From the NCBI GenBank assembly GCA_017415145.1, contig JAFQJE010000007.1:1-64000 (forward strand): a stretch of DNA of 64,000 nt, written 5' to 3'. This document shows, piece after piece, positions 35,117-43,804 of this stretch. Numbering within the stretch: position 1 is the first letter of the stretch; every line of letters starts with the position of its first letter. The translations under genes and the position numbers were made by a program. The notes under the pieces are model-generated. The model ran no database searches, was not told the DNA's origin, and saw only the letters and a list, made by a program, of their open reading frames with translations. Source of the stretch: Clostridia bacterium (GTDB lineage: Bacteria; Bacillota; Clostridia; UBA1381; UBA9506).

Positions 35117-36025
35117 TTATTCAATAATCTTAGCACCTTCATTGTCAATATCTAAAAGTTTTACGCTCCAAGTAGGGAACGCCTTGTCTGTGTATTCTTT
35201 TATATCCTCTAAAAAGCTTTCTGCATCATCTGCTTCAATAATGGAAGCAAGTGTAGGTCCGGAGCCGCTGATAAAGGTTCCTAATGACCCATAGGTTCTA
35301 AGCTTATTATAAAGCTTTTGATAACCATCAATAAAAATCTTTCTGTACGGTTCATGAACTCTGTCATCAATTGCACATAGGAGATTGTCGTAATTTCCTG
35401 ATACCATAGAAGCCACCAGGAGTGCTGCATGAGAAATATTAAATGCCACATCACGCTTGGGATAGTACCCGGGCAACGTGTTTCTCGCCTTCTGGGTGGT
35501 TACTGCATAATCAGGAATTAAAACAAGACATTTTAAATCGCCATTTATCTTATGTGAGTAATAGAATACCTCATCCTTGTCAAAAACAGAAACAGTGAAT
35601 CCACCAAGGAATGCAGCACACACATTGTCAGAATGACCCTCGATTTTTGTTGCCATTGTCATAATTTCTCTCGGGGAAAATTTCCTCCCTGACAGTTCGT
35701 TTGCCGCAACAAGTCCGCCTATAATACAGGCAGAGCTTGAACCTAAGCCACGAGTTACAGGAACCTCACTCGTTAATGTGAGCTTTAAGCCTTTTGGTGT
35801 ATGGCCCGCTTTTTCAAACAGGTACTTCATAGACTTATAGACGAGATTTTTTTCATCAGTAGGCAAAAACTCTTTTGTTTCTGCATCGGAAATAACAATT
35901 GAAAGTCCCTGCTCTGTTTCTTCTACCTCTATATAGTTGTATATTGTAAGTGCCAAGCCCAAAGAGTCAAACCCGGGACCCATATTTGCAGAACTTCCCG
36001 GAACTCTTACTTTTATCTTAGCCAT
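35117..36025 (-). CDS. thrB: Homoserine kinase
   Basis: This 302-residue GHMP-superfamily kinase phosphorylates homoserine for threonine synthesis. The ATP loop PVTRGLGSSSACIIGG is near residues 86-101, and GSGPTLASI is in the C-terminal motif. It lies 15 bp after hom and 24 bp before lysC. No threonine synthase gene is in the window. Confidence 0.94.
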   Translation of the reverse strand: MAKIKVRVPGSSANMGPGFDSLGLALTIYNYIEVEETEQGLSIVISDAETKEFLPTDEKNLVYKSMKYLFEKAGHTPKGLKLTLTSEVPVTRGLGSSSACIIGGLVAANELSGRKFSPREIMTMATKIEGHSDNVCAAFLGGFTVSVFDKDEVFYYSHKINGDLKCLVLIPDYAVTTQKARNTLPGYYPKRDVAFNISHAALLVASMVSGNYDNLLCAIDDRVHEPYRKIFIDGYQKLYNKLRTYGSLGTFISGSGPTLASIIEADDAESFLEDIKEYTDKAFPTWSVKLLDIDNEGAKIIE

Positions 36026-36040
36026 AGTCTTTACCTTCCT

Positions 36041-37228
36041 CTATGCAAGTATACGGATGAAAGAGCACCTTTCTTCGGCTTTTGACAAAAAGTCTTTTTC
36101 TTTCATTTCATCTGTTACAAATACAATTTCTTCATCCGTTGTGCCTACCTCAGAACCACCTAAATCTGCGATTAAGTTTTTGTCTGTCGTGCGTACAAAA
36201 TATTTGTATGTAGCATCCATTGGTTCTGCCATAAAACTTTCTTCCGGCTTGTCCCATATAACCCACTTGTTTGTATGTAGGTGTTTTGCGCCATCGATGA
36301 CATCAGCAACTACCGCACTAGCAGTAGGAAGCTTTCCTGCACCGCGTCCGTAGAACATTGCCTCACCCAGTGAGTCACCTACTAACATTATAGCATTAAA
36401 AACACCGTTTACACTTGATAACTGACTTTCCTTTGATACAAGTCTCGGTGCAACAATTGCAGATATTTTGCCTGCTTCATCAATTTCTGCCGCACCTATA
36501 AGTTTTATCACATAACCTAATTTGTCAGCAAATAAAACATCTGTTGTAGAAATATTTCTGATTCCCTCTGTGGGGATATCATTGTAATCAACAAATGTGC
36601 CTGTAGCTAAAGAAGAAAGAATAGCGGTCTTTCTGCAGGCGTCATGTCCGTCTACATCAGCAGAAGGGTTACGTTCTGCATATCCTAACTCCTGAGCCTC
36701 AGCCAAAGCACTTTCAAATGACGTGCCCTCAGCAAACATTTTTGTAAGAATGAAATTTGTTGTGCCGTTTAAAATACCATAAATTTTATTTATAGTATTC
36801 GCAGCTAAGCACTGATTGATGGGACGAATAATCGGAATACCACCGCCTACTGATGCTTCAAAGAAATAGTTTACATTTTTTTCCTTGGCAATAGTAATCA
36901 ATTCTGTGCCGTGGGTTGCAACAAGCTCTTTATTTGATGTCACTACTGTTTTACCAGACATGAGTGCTGACTTGGTAAAATCATAAGCAGGGTTTAACCC
37001 ACCCATAACCTCAACAACAATACTTACATCATTGTCCTGCAAAATATCGTTATAATCTTTTGTAAAGATTTCTTTTTCAGGATGGTCATCAAAATCTCTT
37101 ATATCTAATATATATTTAACATTTAATATATCGCCCGCTTTTTTGGTTATGGTGTCAGGATTCTTTTTTAAGATTTCATACACACCTGAGCCAACCGTGC
37201 CATACCCTAATATTGCAACGTTAATCAA
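36041..37228 (-). CDS. hom: Homoserine dehydrogenase
   Basis: This 395-residue enzyme reduces aspartate semialdehyde to homoserine. The NAD(P) motif GYGTVGSGV opens the protein, with VEVMGG, SNKELVATHG and the family signature GTTNFIL following (catalytic Lys near 200). A C-terminal ACT-like region of ~60 residues is present. The start is TTG at 37228 after AAAGGGGGGCG. It is the first gene of hom-thrB-lysC. Confidence 0.94.
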   Translation of the reverse strand: MINVAILGYGTVGSGVYEILKKNPDTITKKAGDILNVKYILDIRDFDDHPEKEIFTKDYNDILQDNDVSIVVEVMGGLNPAYDFTKSALMSGKTVVTSNKELVATHGTELITIAKEKNVNYFFEASVGGGIPIIRPINQCLAANTINKIYGILNGTTNFILTKMFAEGTSFESALAEAQELGYAERNPSADVDGHDACRKTAILSSLATGTFVDYNDIPTEGIRNISTTDVLFADKLGYVIKLIGAAEIDEAGKISAIVAPRLVSKESQLSSVNGVFNAIMLVGDSLGEAMFYGRGAGKLPTASAVVADVIDGAKHLHTNKWVIWDKPEESFMAEPMDATYKYFVRTTDKNLIADLGGSEVGTTDEEIVFVTDEMKEKDFLSKAEERCSFIRILA

Positions 37229-37260
37229 AACATCGCCCCCCTTTAATAATATACATTATC

Positions 37261-37290
37261 ATTATATCTTAAACCTCCCCCGAAGGTCAA
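37261..37290 (-). promoter_or_regulatory. Promoter of hom-thrB-lysC
   Basis: On the minus strand TTGACC (37285-37290), an 18-bp spacer and TATAAT (37261-37266) lie 33 bp before hom. No T-box is visible. Confidence 0.7.
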
Positions 37291-37405
37291 CACTTTTTTG
37301 TCAAAATAGCAAAAAAATCCACTTTTTGTTTTGTGTAACATTGTATTTGCTTTTACATATTATGTTATAGAGGCAAAAACTCAAAATATTTATTGGAGGT
37401 TCATT

Positions 37406-38248
37406 ATGGCAGACAGACGCTATCCTTCTCCTTCTTCACCATGTGAAGATATTAAAAATTCAGTTTGTGTACATACCGACAAGGTCTATGACTCCTGCAA
37501 AGACAAAGACTGTATTGAAGATGCAAGAGTGTATTTTAGTGCGGCCGACCAGGAGCTTATTGACAGGGCTATCACTATAAAATCAAAAAAAGCAGAGGTA
37601 ATCTGGGCATACCCCGATGTTGAACCTATCCCCTTTAACTGCGGCTATTACACAGTAGACACCACTTTCTACTTTAAAATTACCCTTGAAGTGTGTCTTG
37701 GTCACGGCAAGCCCATATGTGTAGAAGGTCTTGCAGTATTTTCTAAAAAAGTTGTTCTCTTTGGCTCTGAGGGTTCTGCTAAAATCTTTACATCACAATA
37801 CACTCCAGAATCAGGTTGCTTCAATCAAACAAGCTGGCAAAAGACCAATCTGCCTCGCGCCATCGTTGAAGTTGTTGACCCCTTAATCCTTGCTGTAAAC
37901 ACCAAGGAAATCTGCGATTGCGATTGTGAGTGTCCCTGTGGTGGCTTTGATTTGTCAAGCGTACCCGATGGCGTAAATGAAGTCTTTGACGATGTATTAT
38001 GTGCAGACGCAGGCAGAAAGCAGCTCTACGTTTCTATCGGTCTTTTCTCCATTGTGAAGCTTGAACGTTCCGTTCAGCTCTTAATTCCTGCATACGACTT
38101 CTGCGTTCCTCAGAAGGAGTGCGACACATCTTATGACAACAATCCCTGTGATTTGTTTGAAAAGATTTGTTTCCCCTTTGATGAATTTTTCCCTCCCGAA
38201 AAGGAAGTCTGTGACGAAAAACGCAACAAAGGTTGTTGCTGCGATTAA
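37406..38248 (+). CDS. Cysteine-rich clostridial protein, possibly spore-associated
   Basis: This 280-residue protein has ~25 cysteines, many in clusters (CDCDCECPCGG near residue 170, CCCD at the C-terminus). The N-terminal half contains VYDSCKDKDCIEDARVYF, a segment I associate with conserved clostridial proteins of unknown function. No signal peptide is present. Cysteine clusters and the Pro/Ser-rich start would suit a cross-linked spore coat or exosporium protein, but this is conjecture. TTGGAGG precedes the ATG at 37406. It is a single gene with a terminator. Confidence 0.7.
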   Translation: MADRRYPSPSSPCEDIKNSVCVHTDKVYDSCKDKDCIEDARVYFSAADQELIDRAITIKSKKAEVIWAYPDVEPIPFNCGYYTVDTTFYFKITLEVCLGHGKPICVEGLAVFSKKVVLFGSEGSAKIFTSQYTPESGCFNQTSWQKTNLPRAIVEVVDPLILAVNTKEICDCDCECPCGGFDLSSVPDGVNEVFDDVLCADAGRKQLYVSIGLFSIVKLERSVQLLIPAYDFCVPQKECDTSYDNNPCDLFEKICFPFDEFFPPEKEVCDEKRNKGCCCD

Positions 38249-38260
38249 ATCTTATAAAAA

Positions 38261-38291
38261 TAACCTGCGGTGTACTGCCGCAGGTTATTTT
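38261..38291. terminator. Bidirectional terminator between convergent genes
   Basis: TAACCTGCGG pairs with CCGCAGGTTA around a seven-base loop, with T4 beyond. It overlaps the end of the PPTase gene. Confidence 0.82.
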
Positions 38292-38857
38292 GCTATTGAT
38301 ACTATATATCTGTTTCTTATATGAGTTTCTATTTTATTGTTGCCCATTACTGAAAAATTCGGAAAATATGAAATACTCTTACCCAAAAGCTTAACATAAG
38401 CTTCCTTACGGGTCCATATCTCAAAGAAACGCTTTTTGGACAAGTCCCATTTTTCAAAAACGTATTTTAGCTCATCAGGAGCAAACTGTCTCTTTGCAAC
38501 ATTTAAATTTACATCCCTGATAAACTCAATGTCTATGCCTACAGGTCTGTCAGAAATTGCACATACTGCAATATTTTTAGAATGGCTGATTGAAAAATGC
38601 ACTGATATACCTTCTATGTAAGGTTTTCCGTTTTTTCCAACACGGAAACGTATATCGTCTTTTTCTATATTAAATTCATTTGCAACAGCATTTCTCACTA
38701 GTTCTCCTGCTGCAATAGAAAGCTTCTTTGCAGGTTTTTTACGGAGTTTATCCGCTTTTGCTTTTCTGCTTTCGTCAGACTTTATATAAGCATTTAAAAA
38801 ATCCTCATCTGACATTTTTGAAATGTCACAATGATACAACTTCAACACAACAATCAC
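38285..38857 (-). CDS. 4'-phosphopantetheinyl transferase (Sfp type)
   Basis: This 190-residue Sfp-like enzyme transfers phosphopantetheine from CoA to carrier proteins. The motifs are in order: GKPY, VHFSISHS, VGIDIE (Mg-binding Asp and Glu) and FFEIWTRKEAYVKLLG. It is shorter than Sfp (224). No carrier-protein or synthase gene is in the window, so its target is unknown. Confidence 0.87.
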   Translation of the reverse strand: MIVVLKLYHCDISKMSDEDFLNAYIKSDESRKAKADKLRKKPAKKLSIAAGELVRNAVANEFNIEKDDIRFRVGKNGKPYIEGISVHFSISHSKNIAVCAISDRPVGIDIEFIRDVNLNVAKRQFAPDELKYVFEKWDLSKKRFFEIWTRKEAYVKLLGKSISYFPNFSVMGNNKIETHIRNRYIVSIAK

Positions 38858-38954
38858 TCCTACTTAGATTGTATCATATTAATTTTTTTTGTCAATAGAT
38901 TTTAAGGGTTGTAAAAGTTTCGCATTCGTGATAAGATTAGTTAAAGGTGATTTT

Positions 38955-40076
38955 ATGAGTAAATTTAATCTTACTATACCCACACTTCTTGGTACTGAAC
39001 AGGTTGTTGCTTTTGAGGTAAAGGAGTTGGGATACGAAATTTCAAAGGTTGACAACGGAAGCGTTTCTTTCGTGGGTGACGAAGAAGCTATTGCGGTTTT
39101 AAACGTAAATCTTCGTGCGGCAGAGCGAGTTATGATTAAGCTTGCATCATTTCGTGCTCCCACATTTGATGCACTGTTTGAAGGTGTGAGAGGCATACAC
39201 TGGGAAGAGTTCCTGCCCGCTGATGCTCAATTTCCTGTAACAGGTTATGCCCTAAAGAGTGCTTTGCACAGCGTACCTGATTGTCAGTCTATTGTAAAGA
39301 AAGCTATTGCCGAACGACTCACTCAAAAATACGGAATAACAGGTAGACTGGAAGAGTCAGGCGGTCTTTATCCCGTTCGTTTTGCAATTATGAAGGACGT
39401 GGCAACAATCTACCTTGACACAACAGGCCCCAGTCTTTATAAGCGAGGCTATCGTGTGGAAAGCGTCATTGCTCCCATGCGTGAAACCTTAGCGTTTTCT
39501 ATGATTTCTCTGAGTTTCTGGAAAGGCGACAGACCATTTTGCGACCCCTTCTGCGGAAGCGGTACTATCCCCATTGAAGCGGCTATGTTTGCCACTAACC
39601 GTGCTCCCGGCTTAAAGAGAAGATTCGTAGCAGAAACCTGGAGAAACTTAATCCCCCGGGAAATATGGAAAGATATAAGATGTGAGGCAAGGGAAAATGA
39701 AATACACGACCGTGAAACTCAGATTTTTGCATCAGATATCGACCCTGAAGCTATAAAGATTGCCAAGCAAAATGCAATTAATGCCGGCGTTGCCGATAAA
39801 ATTCACTTTGAATTAAAAGATGTTGCTGACATCACACCATTTCGTGAAAAAGGGGTAATCTGCTGTAACCCTCCCTATGGCGAACGATTAATGGACAAAA
39901 ATTCCTGTCAGGCATTGTATCGCACTATGGGTAAAAAATTTGCCCAATTCCCCGAGGCTAAAAAGCTCATACTTACCTCCCACGAGGAGTTTGAAAAATA
40001 TTACGGCAAAGAAGCAGACAAAAGAAGAAAACTCTACAACGGCATGCTCAAATGCTATGTATATCATTACTTTTAA
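38955..40076 (+). CDS. THUMP-domain SAM-dependent RNA methyltransferase (RlmL/YpsC-like)
   Basis: This 373-residue class I methyltransferase probably modifies 23S rRNA. An N-terminal ferredoxin-like/THUMP region (~1-160) precedes the Rossmann domain with the SAM motif FCDPFCGSGTIPIEAA near residue 195 and the N6-adenine/N2-guanine motif NPPYGER near 310. The ATG at 38955 follows AAAGGTG; an upstream in-frame start at 38889 is less well placed. It lies 12 bp before the flavodoxin-like gene. Confidence 0.87.
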   Translation: MSKFNLTIPTLLGTEQVVAFEVKELGYEISKVDNGSVSFVGDEEAIAVLNVNLRAAERVMIKLASFRAPTFDALFEGVRGIHWEEFLPADAQFPVTGYALKSALHSVPDCQSIVKKAIAERLTQKYGITGRLEESGGLYPVRFAIMKDVATIYLDTTGPSLYKRGYRVESVIAPMRETLAFSMISLSFWKGDRPFCDPFCGSGTIPIEAAMFATNRAPGLKRRFVAETWRNLIPREIWKDIRCEARENEIHDRETQIFASDIDPEAIKIAKQNAINAGVADKIHFELKDVADITPFREKGVICCNPPYGERLMDKNSCQALYRTMGKKFAQFPEAKKLILTSHEEFEKYYGKEADKRRKLYNGMLKCYVYHYF

Positions 40077-40088
40077 GGAGAATTGACT

Positions 40089-40709
40089 ATGAAGGTTATT
40101 TTAGTAAACGGAAGCCCTCACGAAAAAGGCACAACTTTTGGTGCACTCTCTGAGGTGGCAAAAACATTGGAAGAAAACGGAATTGAAACAGAATTTTTCT
40201 GGTTGGGCACAAAGCCAATTTCCGGTTGCCTTGGTTGTGGCAGTTGCAAAAAAACAGGTAAATGCGTAATAAATGACATCGTAAACGATTTTTTAGAAAA
40301 AGCTAAGTCTTGTGACGGTTTTATTTTCGGCACACCCGTTCACTACGCGGCTGCATCAGGTACGCTGACATCATTTATGGACAGACTTTTCTACGGAAAA
40401 ACATCGGTATTTTTAGGAAAACCCGCAGCAGCTGTTGTATGCTGCAGACGTGGCGGCGCATCAGCAGCATACGACCAGGTAAACAAATACTTCCCCATCT
40501 CAGGTATGCCTGTCGTTCCCTCACAGTACTGGAACAGCGTGCATGGAATATCGGCAGCAGAGGCACTCCTTGATGAAGAGGGTATGCAGACAATGAGAAC
40601 TTTAGCCCGCAATATGGCGTGGATGCTAAAGTGTATTGACTTAGGTAAACAAAACGGAATAACAGTTCCCGAAAGAGAGCCAGGTATGCGAACAAACTTT
40701 ATAAGATAA
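40089..40709 (+). CDS. NADPH-dependent FMN reductase family protein
   Basis: This 206-residue flavodoxin-fold oxidoreductase has the FMN phosphate loop NGSPHEKGTT at ~8-17, FGTPVHYAAASGTLTSFMDRLFY for the second flavin loop, and a four-cysteine patch CLGCGSCKKTGKC (~43-55). That patch is typical of the iron-sulfur-flavoprotein-like reductases of anaerobes. The ATG at 40089 follows AAGGAG. The physiological partner is unknown. Confidence 0.85.
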   Translation: MKVILVNGSPHEKGTTFGALSEVAKTLEENGIETEFFWLGTKPISGCLGCGSCKKTGKCVINDIVNDFLEKAKSCDGFIFGTPVHYAAASGTLTSFMDRLFYGKTSVFLGKPAAAVVCCRRGGASAAYDQVNKYFPISGMPVVPSQYWNSVHGISAAEALLDEEGMQTMRTLARNMAWMLKCIDLGKQNGITVPEREPGMRTNFIR

Positions 40710-40737
40710 CGAAGGCTGCTGCATTTAGCGCAGACAC

Positions 40738-40769
40738 AAAAACAGGAGTTCAGTTGAACTCCTGTTTTT
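40738..40769. terminator. Bidirectional terminator
   Basis: AAAAACAGGAGTTCA pairs with TGAACTCCTGTTTTT around two bases, between convergent genes. Confidence 0.9.
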
Positions 40770-40781
40770 GTATCTATTCAT

Positions 40782-41327
40782 TTAAAATAACTCGCTGTCG
40801 TAATGCGCTCTTTCTCCACCGATAAATTTCGCACGGCTTCTTGCACAAGTTAGGTGTGCTCCACCTATTGATTTTACTGAAAGTCTTAAGGGCACAACCA
40901 CAGGGCGTACGTGCATACCGATTAGTGTGTCGCCTATATCCATACCTGCGTCTGCTACGATTGTTTCCACTGCAACAGGATCTTTCATAAATTTATATGC
41001 TGCAGTAGCAAAAGAGCCGCCTGCCTTGGGCTGAGGAACCACATTACAGAAATATGCCGTGGGCACTGCCTCACGCTCAACAATCAACGCACGATTTAAG
41101 TGCTCGCAACACTGTGCCGCAACAAAAATCCCCTCAGCATCAAAAACGGAAGCCAGAGTCTTATAAATCTCTTCCCCCAGTTCTGCTACCGAGGATGTGC
41201 CTATGCGTTCACCCATAACCTCACTGGTAGAACAACCTATTGCCACAATGTCGCCGGACTTTAGTTTCGCTTTTTCAATAAGCTCTGTTGCCGCCAACAT
41301 TAAGCTTTTTTTTATTTCACTATACAT
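40782..41327 (-). CDS. UPF0340 / TIGR01440 family protein
   Basis: This 181-residue protein belongs to the UPF0340 (YwlG, DUF436) family: GDIVAIGCSTSEVMGERIGT, AAQCCEHLNRALIVERE and DIGDTLIGMHVRPVVVP. The function is not established. It is a single gene on the minus strand. Confidence 0.9.
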   Translation of the reverse strand: MYSEIKKSLMLAATELIEKAKLKSGDIVAIGCSTSEVMGERIGTSSVAELGEEIYKTLASVFDAEGIFVAAQCCEHLNRALIVEREAVPTAYFCNVVPQPKAGGSFATAAYKFMKDPVAVETIVADAGMDIGDTLIGMHVRPVVVPLRLSVKSIGGAHLTCARSRAKFIGGERAHYDSELF

Positions 41328-41445
41328 AGAAATTCACTTCCTTTTCTTAAATTATATTCTAACATACAGACGCATATATTTCAAGGATATTTGTAAAATA
41401 AATATGGATGAAAACTTTTATATTTTTTGAAAGGAATGCTGTATT

Positions 41446-42627
41446 ATGGATTACAAAAAAGAAGCACTTATTTCACATGAAAAGTGGCAGGGTAAAATTG
41501 AAATAAATTTCCGTTGTCCTATTGAGACAAAGGACAATTTATCGATTGCCTACACCCCGGGTGTTGCTGAACCTTGTCTTGAAATCAGCAAAAATACTGA
41601 CCTGAGCTACAAGTATACCAGACGTGGAAATCTTGTTGCCGTAGTCACAGATGGCACCGCCGTTTTAGGACTTGGCGATATCGGACCTGAAGCTGGCATG
41701 CCTGTTATGGAAGGTAAATGTGTACTGTTCAAGGCATTTGGCAACGTGGATGCATTTCCTCTTTGTATACGCTCTAAAGACGTTGATGAAATTGTAAAAA
41801 CAATTTCTCTGCTTGCCGGTTCATTCGGAGGCATCAACCTAGAAGACATTGCAGCTCCCCGTTGCTTTGAAATCGAACGTAAGCTTAAAGAGGTCTGTGA
41901 TATTCCTATCTTCCATGACGACCAGCATGGCACAGCAGTTGTTTCTGCCGCTGCCATGATAGGTGCATGTCGTCTTACAAAGAAAAATCTTCAAGACTTA
42001 AAAGCCGTAGTTTCCGGTGCAGGAGCTGCCGCCATTGCCGTTACACGCCTTTTAATGGCATTAGGTCTTAAAGACGTTATACTCTGCGACAGAAAGGGTG
42101 CAATCTTTGAAGGTCGTGACGGACTTAATCCTGAAAAAGAGGCTATGGCAAAAATCACAAATAAAAACAAAGTCAGCGGAACATTAGCCGATGTTATGGT
42201 TGGTGCCGATGTTGTGTTTGGTCTTTCAGGACCGGGCGTTATTTCTCAGGATATGATATGCTCTATGAATCCTGACCCTATAGTGTTTGTTATGTCAAAT
42301 CCCACACCTGAAATTTTCCCCGAAGATGCTCTCTCTGCAGGTGCGGCTGTTGTTGGTACAGGTCGCTCTGATTATCCAAATCAGATTAACAATCTCCTGG
42401 CTTTTCCCGGTATTTTTCGTGGTGCTTTAGATGTTCGTGCATCTGATATCAATGATGAAATGAAGGTTGCTGCGGCTTACGCTATTGCAAACCTTATTGA
42501 TGAAAAAAACTTAGCACCGGATAGAATTATCATCGAGCCTACTGACCCGCGTGTTGCTCCTGCAGTTGCTAAAGCTGTTGCCGCAGCTGCTAAAGAATCG
42601 GGCGTTGCAAGAATACAAGAAAAATAA
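41446..42627 (+). CDS. NAD(P)-dependent malic enzyme
   Basis: This 393-residue short-form malic enzyme decarboxylates malate to pyruvate. It shows [34 protein letters not shown] (substrate and metal region, ~65-90), DDQHGTAVV and the Rossmann segment [12 protein letters not shown] near 185. The length without a phosphotransacetylase domain is that of the Firmicute enzyme. GAAAGGA precedes the ATG. It is a single gene with its own terminator. Cofactor preference cannot be decided from the motif. Confidence 0.93.
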   Translation: MDYKKEALISHEKWQGKIEINFRCPIETKDNLSIAYTPGVAEPCLEISKNTDLSYKYTRRGNLVAVVTDGTAVLGLGDIGPEAGMPVMEGKCVLFKAFGNVDAFPLCIRSKDVDEIVKTISLLAGSFGGINLEDIAAPRCFEIERKLKEVCDIPIFHDDQHGTAVVSAAAMIGACRLTKKNLQDLKAVVSGAGAAAIAVTRLLMALGLKDVILCDRKGAIFEGRDGLNPEKEAMAKITNKNKVSGTLADVMVGADVVFGLSGPGVISQDMICSMNPDPIVFVMSNPTPEIFPEDALSAGAAVVGTGRSDYPNQINNLLAFPGIFRGALDVRASDINDEMKVAAAYAIANLIDEKNLAPDRIIIEPTDPRVAPAVAKAVAAAAKESGVARIQEK

Positions 42628-42656
42628 AAAAACTGTCGCAACAGCGACAGTTTTTT
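42628..42656. terminator. Bidirectional terminator between malic enzyme and prfB
   Basis: AAAAACTGTCGC pairs with GCGACAGTTTTT around AACA. Confidence 0.9.
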
Positions 42657-43779
42657 ATTTTAAGTTTAATGTTCCTGCATTTGCACCTTTTAAATATTCA
42701 TTAATAAATCCGTCCAAATCGCCGTCCATTACTGCACCGATGTTGCCTACTTCAAAGTTTGTTCTGTGGTCTTTTACCATATTATAAGGATGGAAAACAT
42801 AAGATCGAATCTGACTGCCCCAGGCAATATCCTTCATATCGCCCTTTAAGTCCTCTATTCTCTCCTTCTGCTCACGTTCTGCCATTTCAACAAGCTTTGC
42901 CTTCAACATCTTCATAGCATTTTCCCTGTTCTGATGCTGAGAACGTTCTGTCTGACAGGAAACCACAACCCCTGTGGGAATATGCGTCATACGAATAGCG
43001 GAGTCAGTTTTATTAATGTGCTGGCCGCCTGCACCGCTAGCACGGAAGGTGTCAACCTTCAAATCTTCAGGACGGATATTGATTTCTATATCATCATCAA
43101 TCTCAGGCATTACGTCTACTGACGCAAAGGATGTGTGTCGCCTGCCTGATGAATCAAAAGGAGAGATACGCACAAGTCTGTGAACACCCTTTTCGCATTT
43201 TGCATAGCCGTAAGCATTTACGCCTGTAAGCTGAATGGTAACGCTCTTGACACCTGCTTCATCCCCAGCAAGATAATCAAGGGTAGAAACAGAAAATCCA
43301 CGGCGTTCGCCCCAACGCTGATACATACGAAGAAGCATAGCCGCCCAGTCCTGAGCTTCTGTTCCGCCTGCACCCGGATGAATGGCAATGATTGCATTGT
43401 TTTTGTCATATTTACCTGAAAGAAGAGTTTCCAGCTTCATTGTTTCGAGCTCATCCACAAAGGCATTATATCCTTCCGCAATTTCGGGAATAAGACTTTC
43501 GTCTTCTTCCATTTGTGCAAGCTCAATTAAAGTGCTTAAATCCTCCCAGTCGCCCTGGAGTTTATTGAAACGCACAACCTTATCCTTAAGCTGTTTTATT
43601 TCCTGAAGCACCTTCTGAGAGTTTTCCATATCGTTCCAGAAGTCTTCACTAGCTGATAATTCTTCCAATTCTTTAATTTTTTCTTCTGTATGGACAATTC
43701 CCAAAGATTCCTTCAGCTCTTTTACTGCATCCTCCTGAGCTATTAAATCCAATCGGTACTGGTCAAGCTCCACTATCAT
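42655..43779 (-). CDS. prfB: Peptide chain release factor 2
   Basis: This 374-residue factor terminates translation at UGA and UAA. SPFDSSGRRHTSFA carries the SPF anticodon-like tripeptide, and ASGAGGQHINKTDSAIR the catalytic GGQ. It is a single uninterrupted frame: the usual programmed +1 frameshift at an early CTT-TGA is absent. A TCTTTGGG sequence after AAGGA lies near codon 25. AAAGGA precedes the ATG at 43779. It lies 25 bp downstream of secA, a standard Firmicute pair. Confidence 0.95.
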   Translation of the reverse strand: MIVELDQYRLDLIAQEDAVKELKESLGIVHTEEKIKELEELSASEDFWNDMENSQKVLQEIKQLKDKVVRFNKLQGDWEDLSTLIELAQMEEDESLIPEIAEGYNAFVDELETMKLETLLSGKYDKNNAIIAIHPGAGGTEAQDWAAMLLRMYQRWGERRGFSVSTLDYLAGDEAGVKSVTIQLTGVNAYGYAKCEKGVHRLVRISPFDSSGRRHTSFASVDVMPEIDDDIEINIRPEDLKVDTFRASGAGGQHINKTDSAIRMTHIPTGVVVSCQTERSQHQNRENAMKMLKAKLVEMAEREQKERIEDLKGDMKDIAWGSQIRSYVFHPYNMVKDHRTNFEVGNIGAVMDGDLDGFINEYLKGANAGTLNLK

Positions 43780-43804
43780 TCTATCAGTCCTTTATTGTAA
43801 TTTT

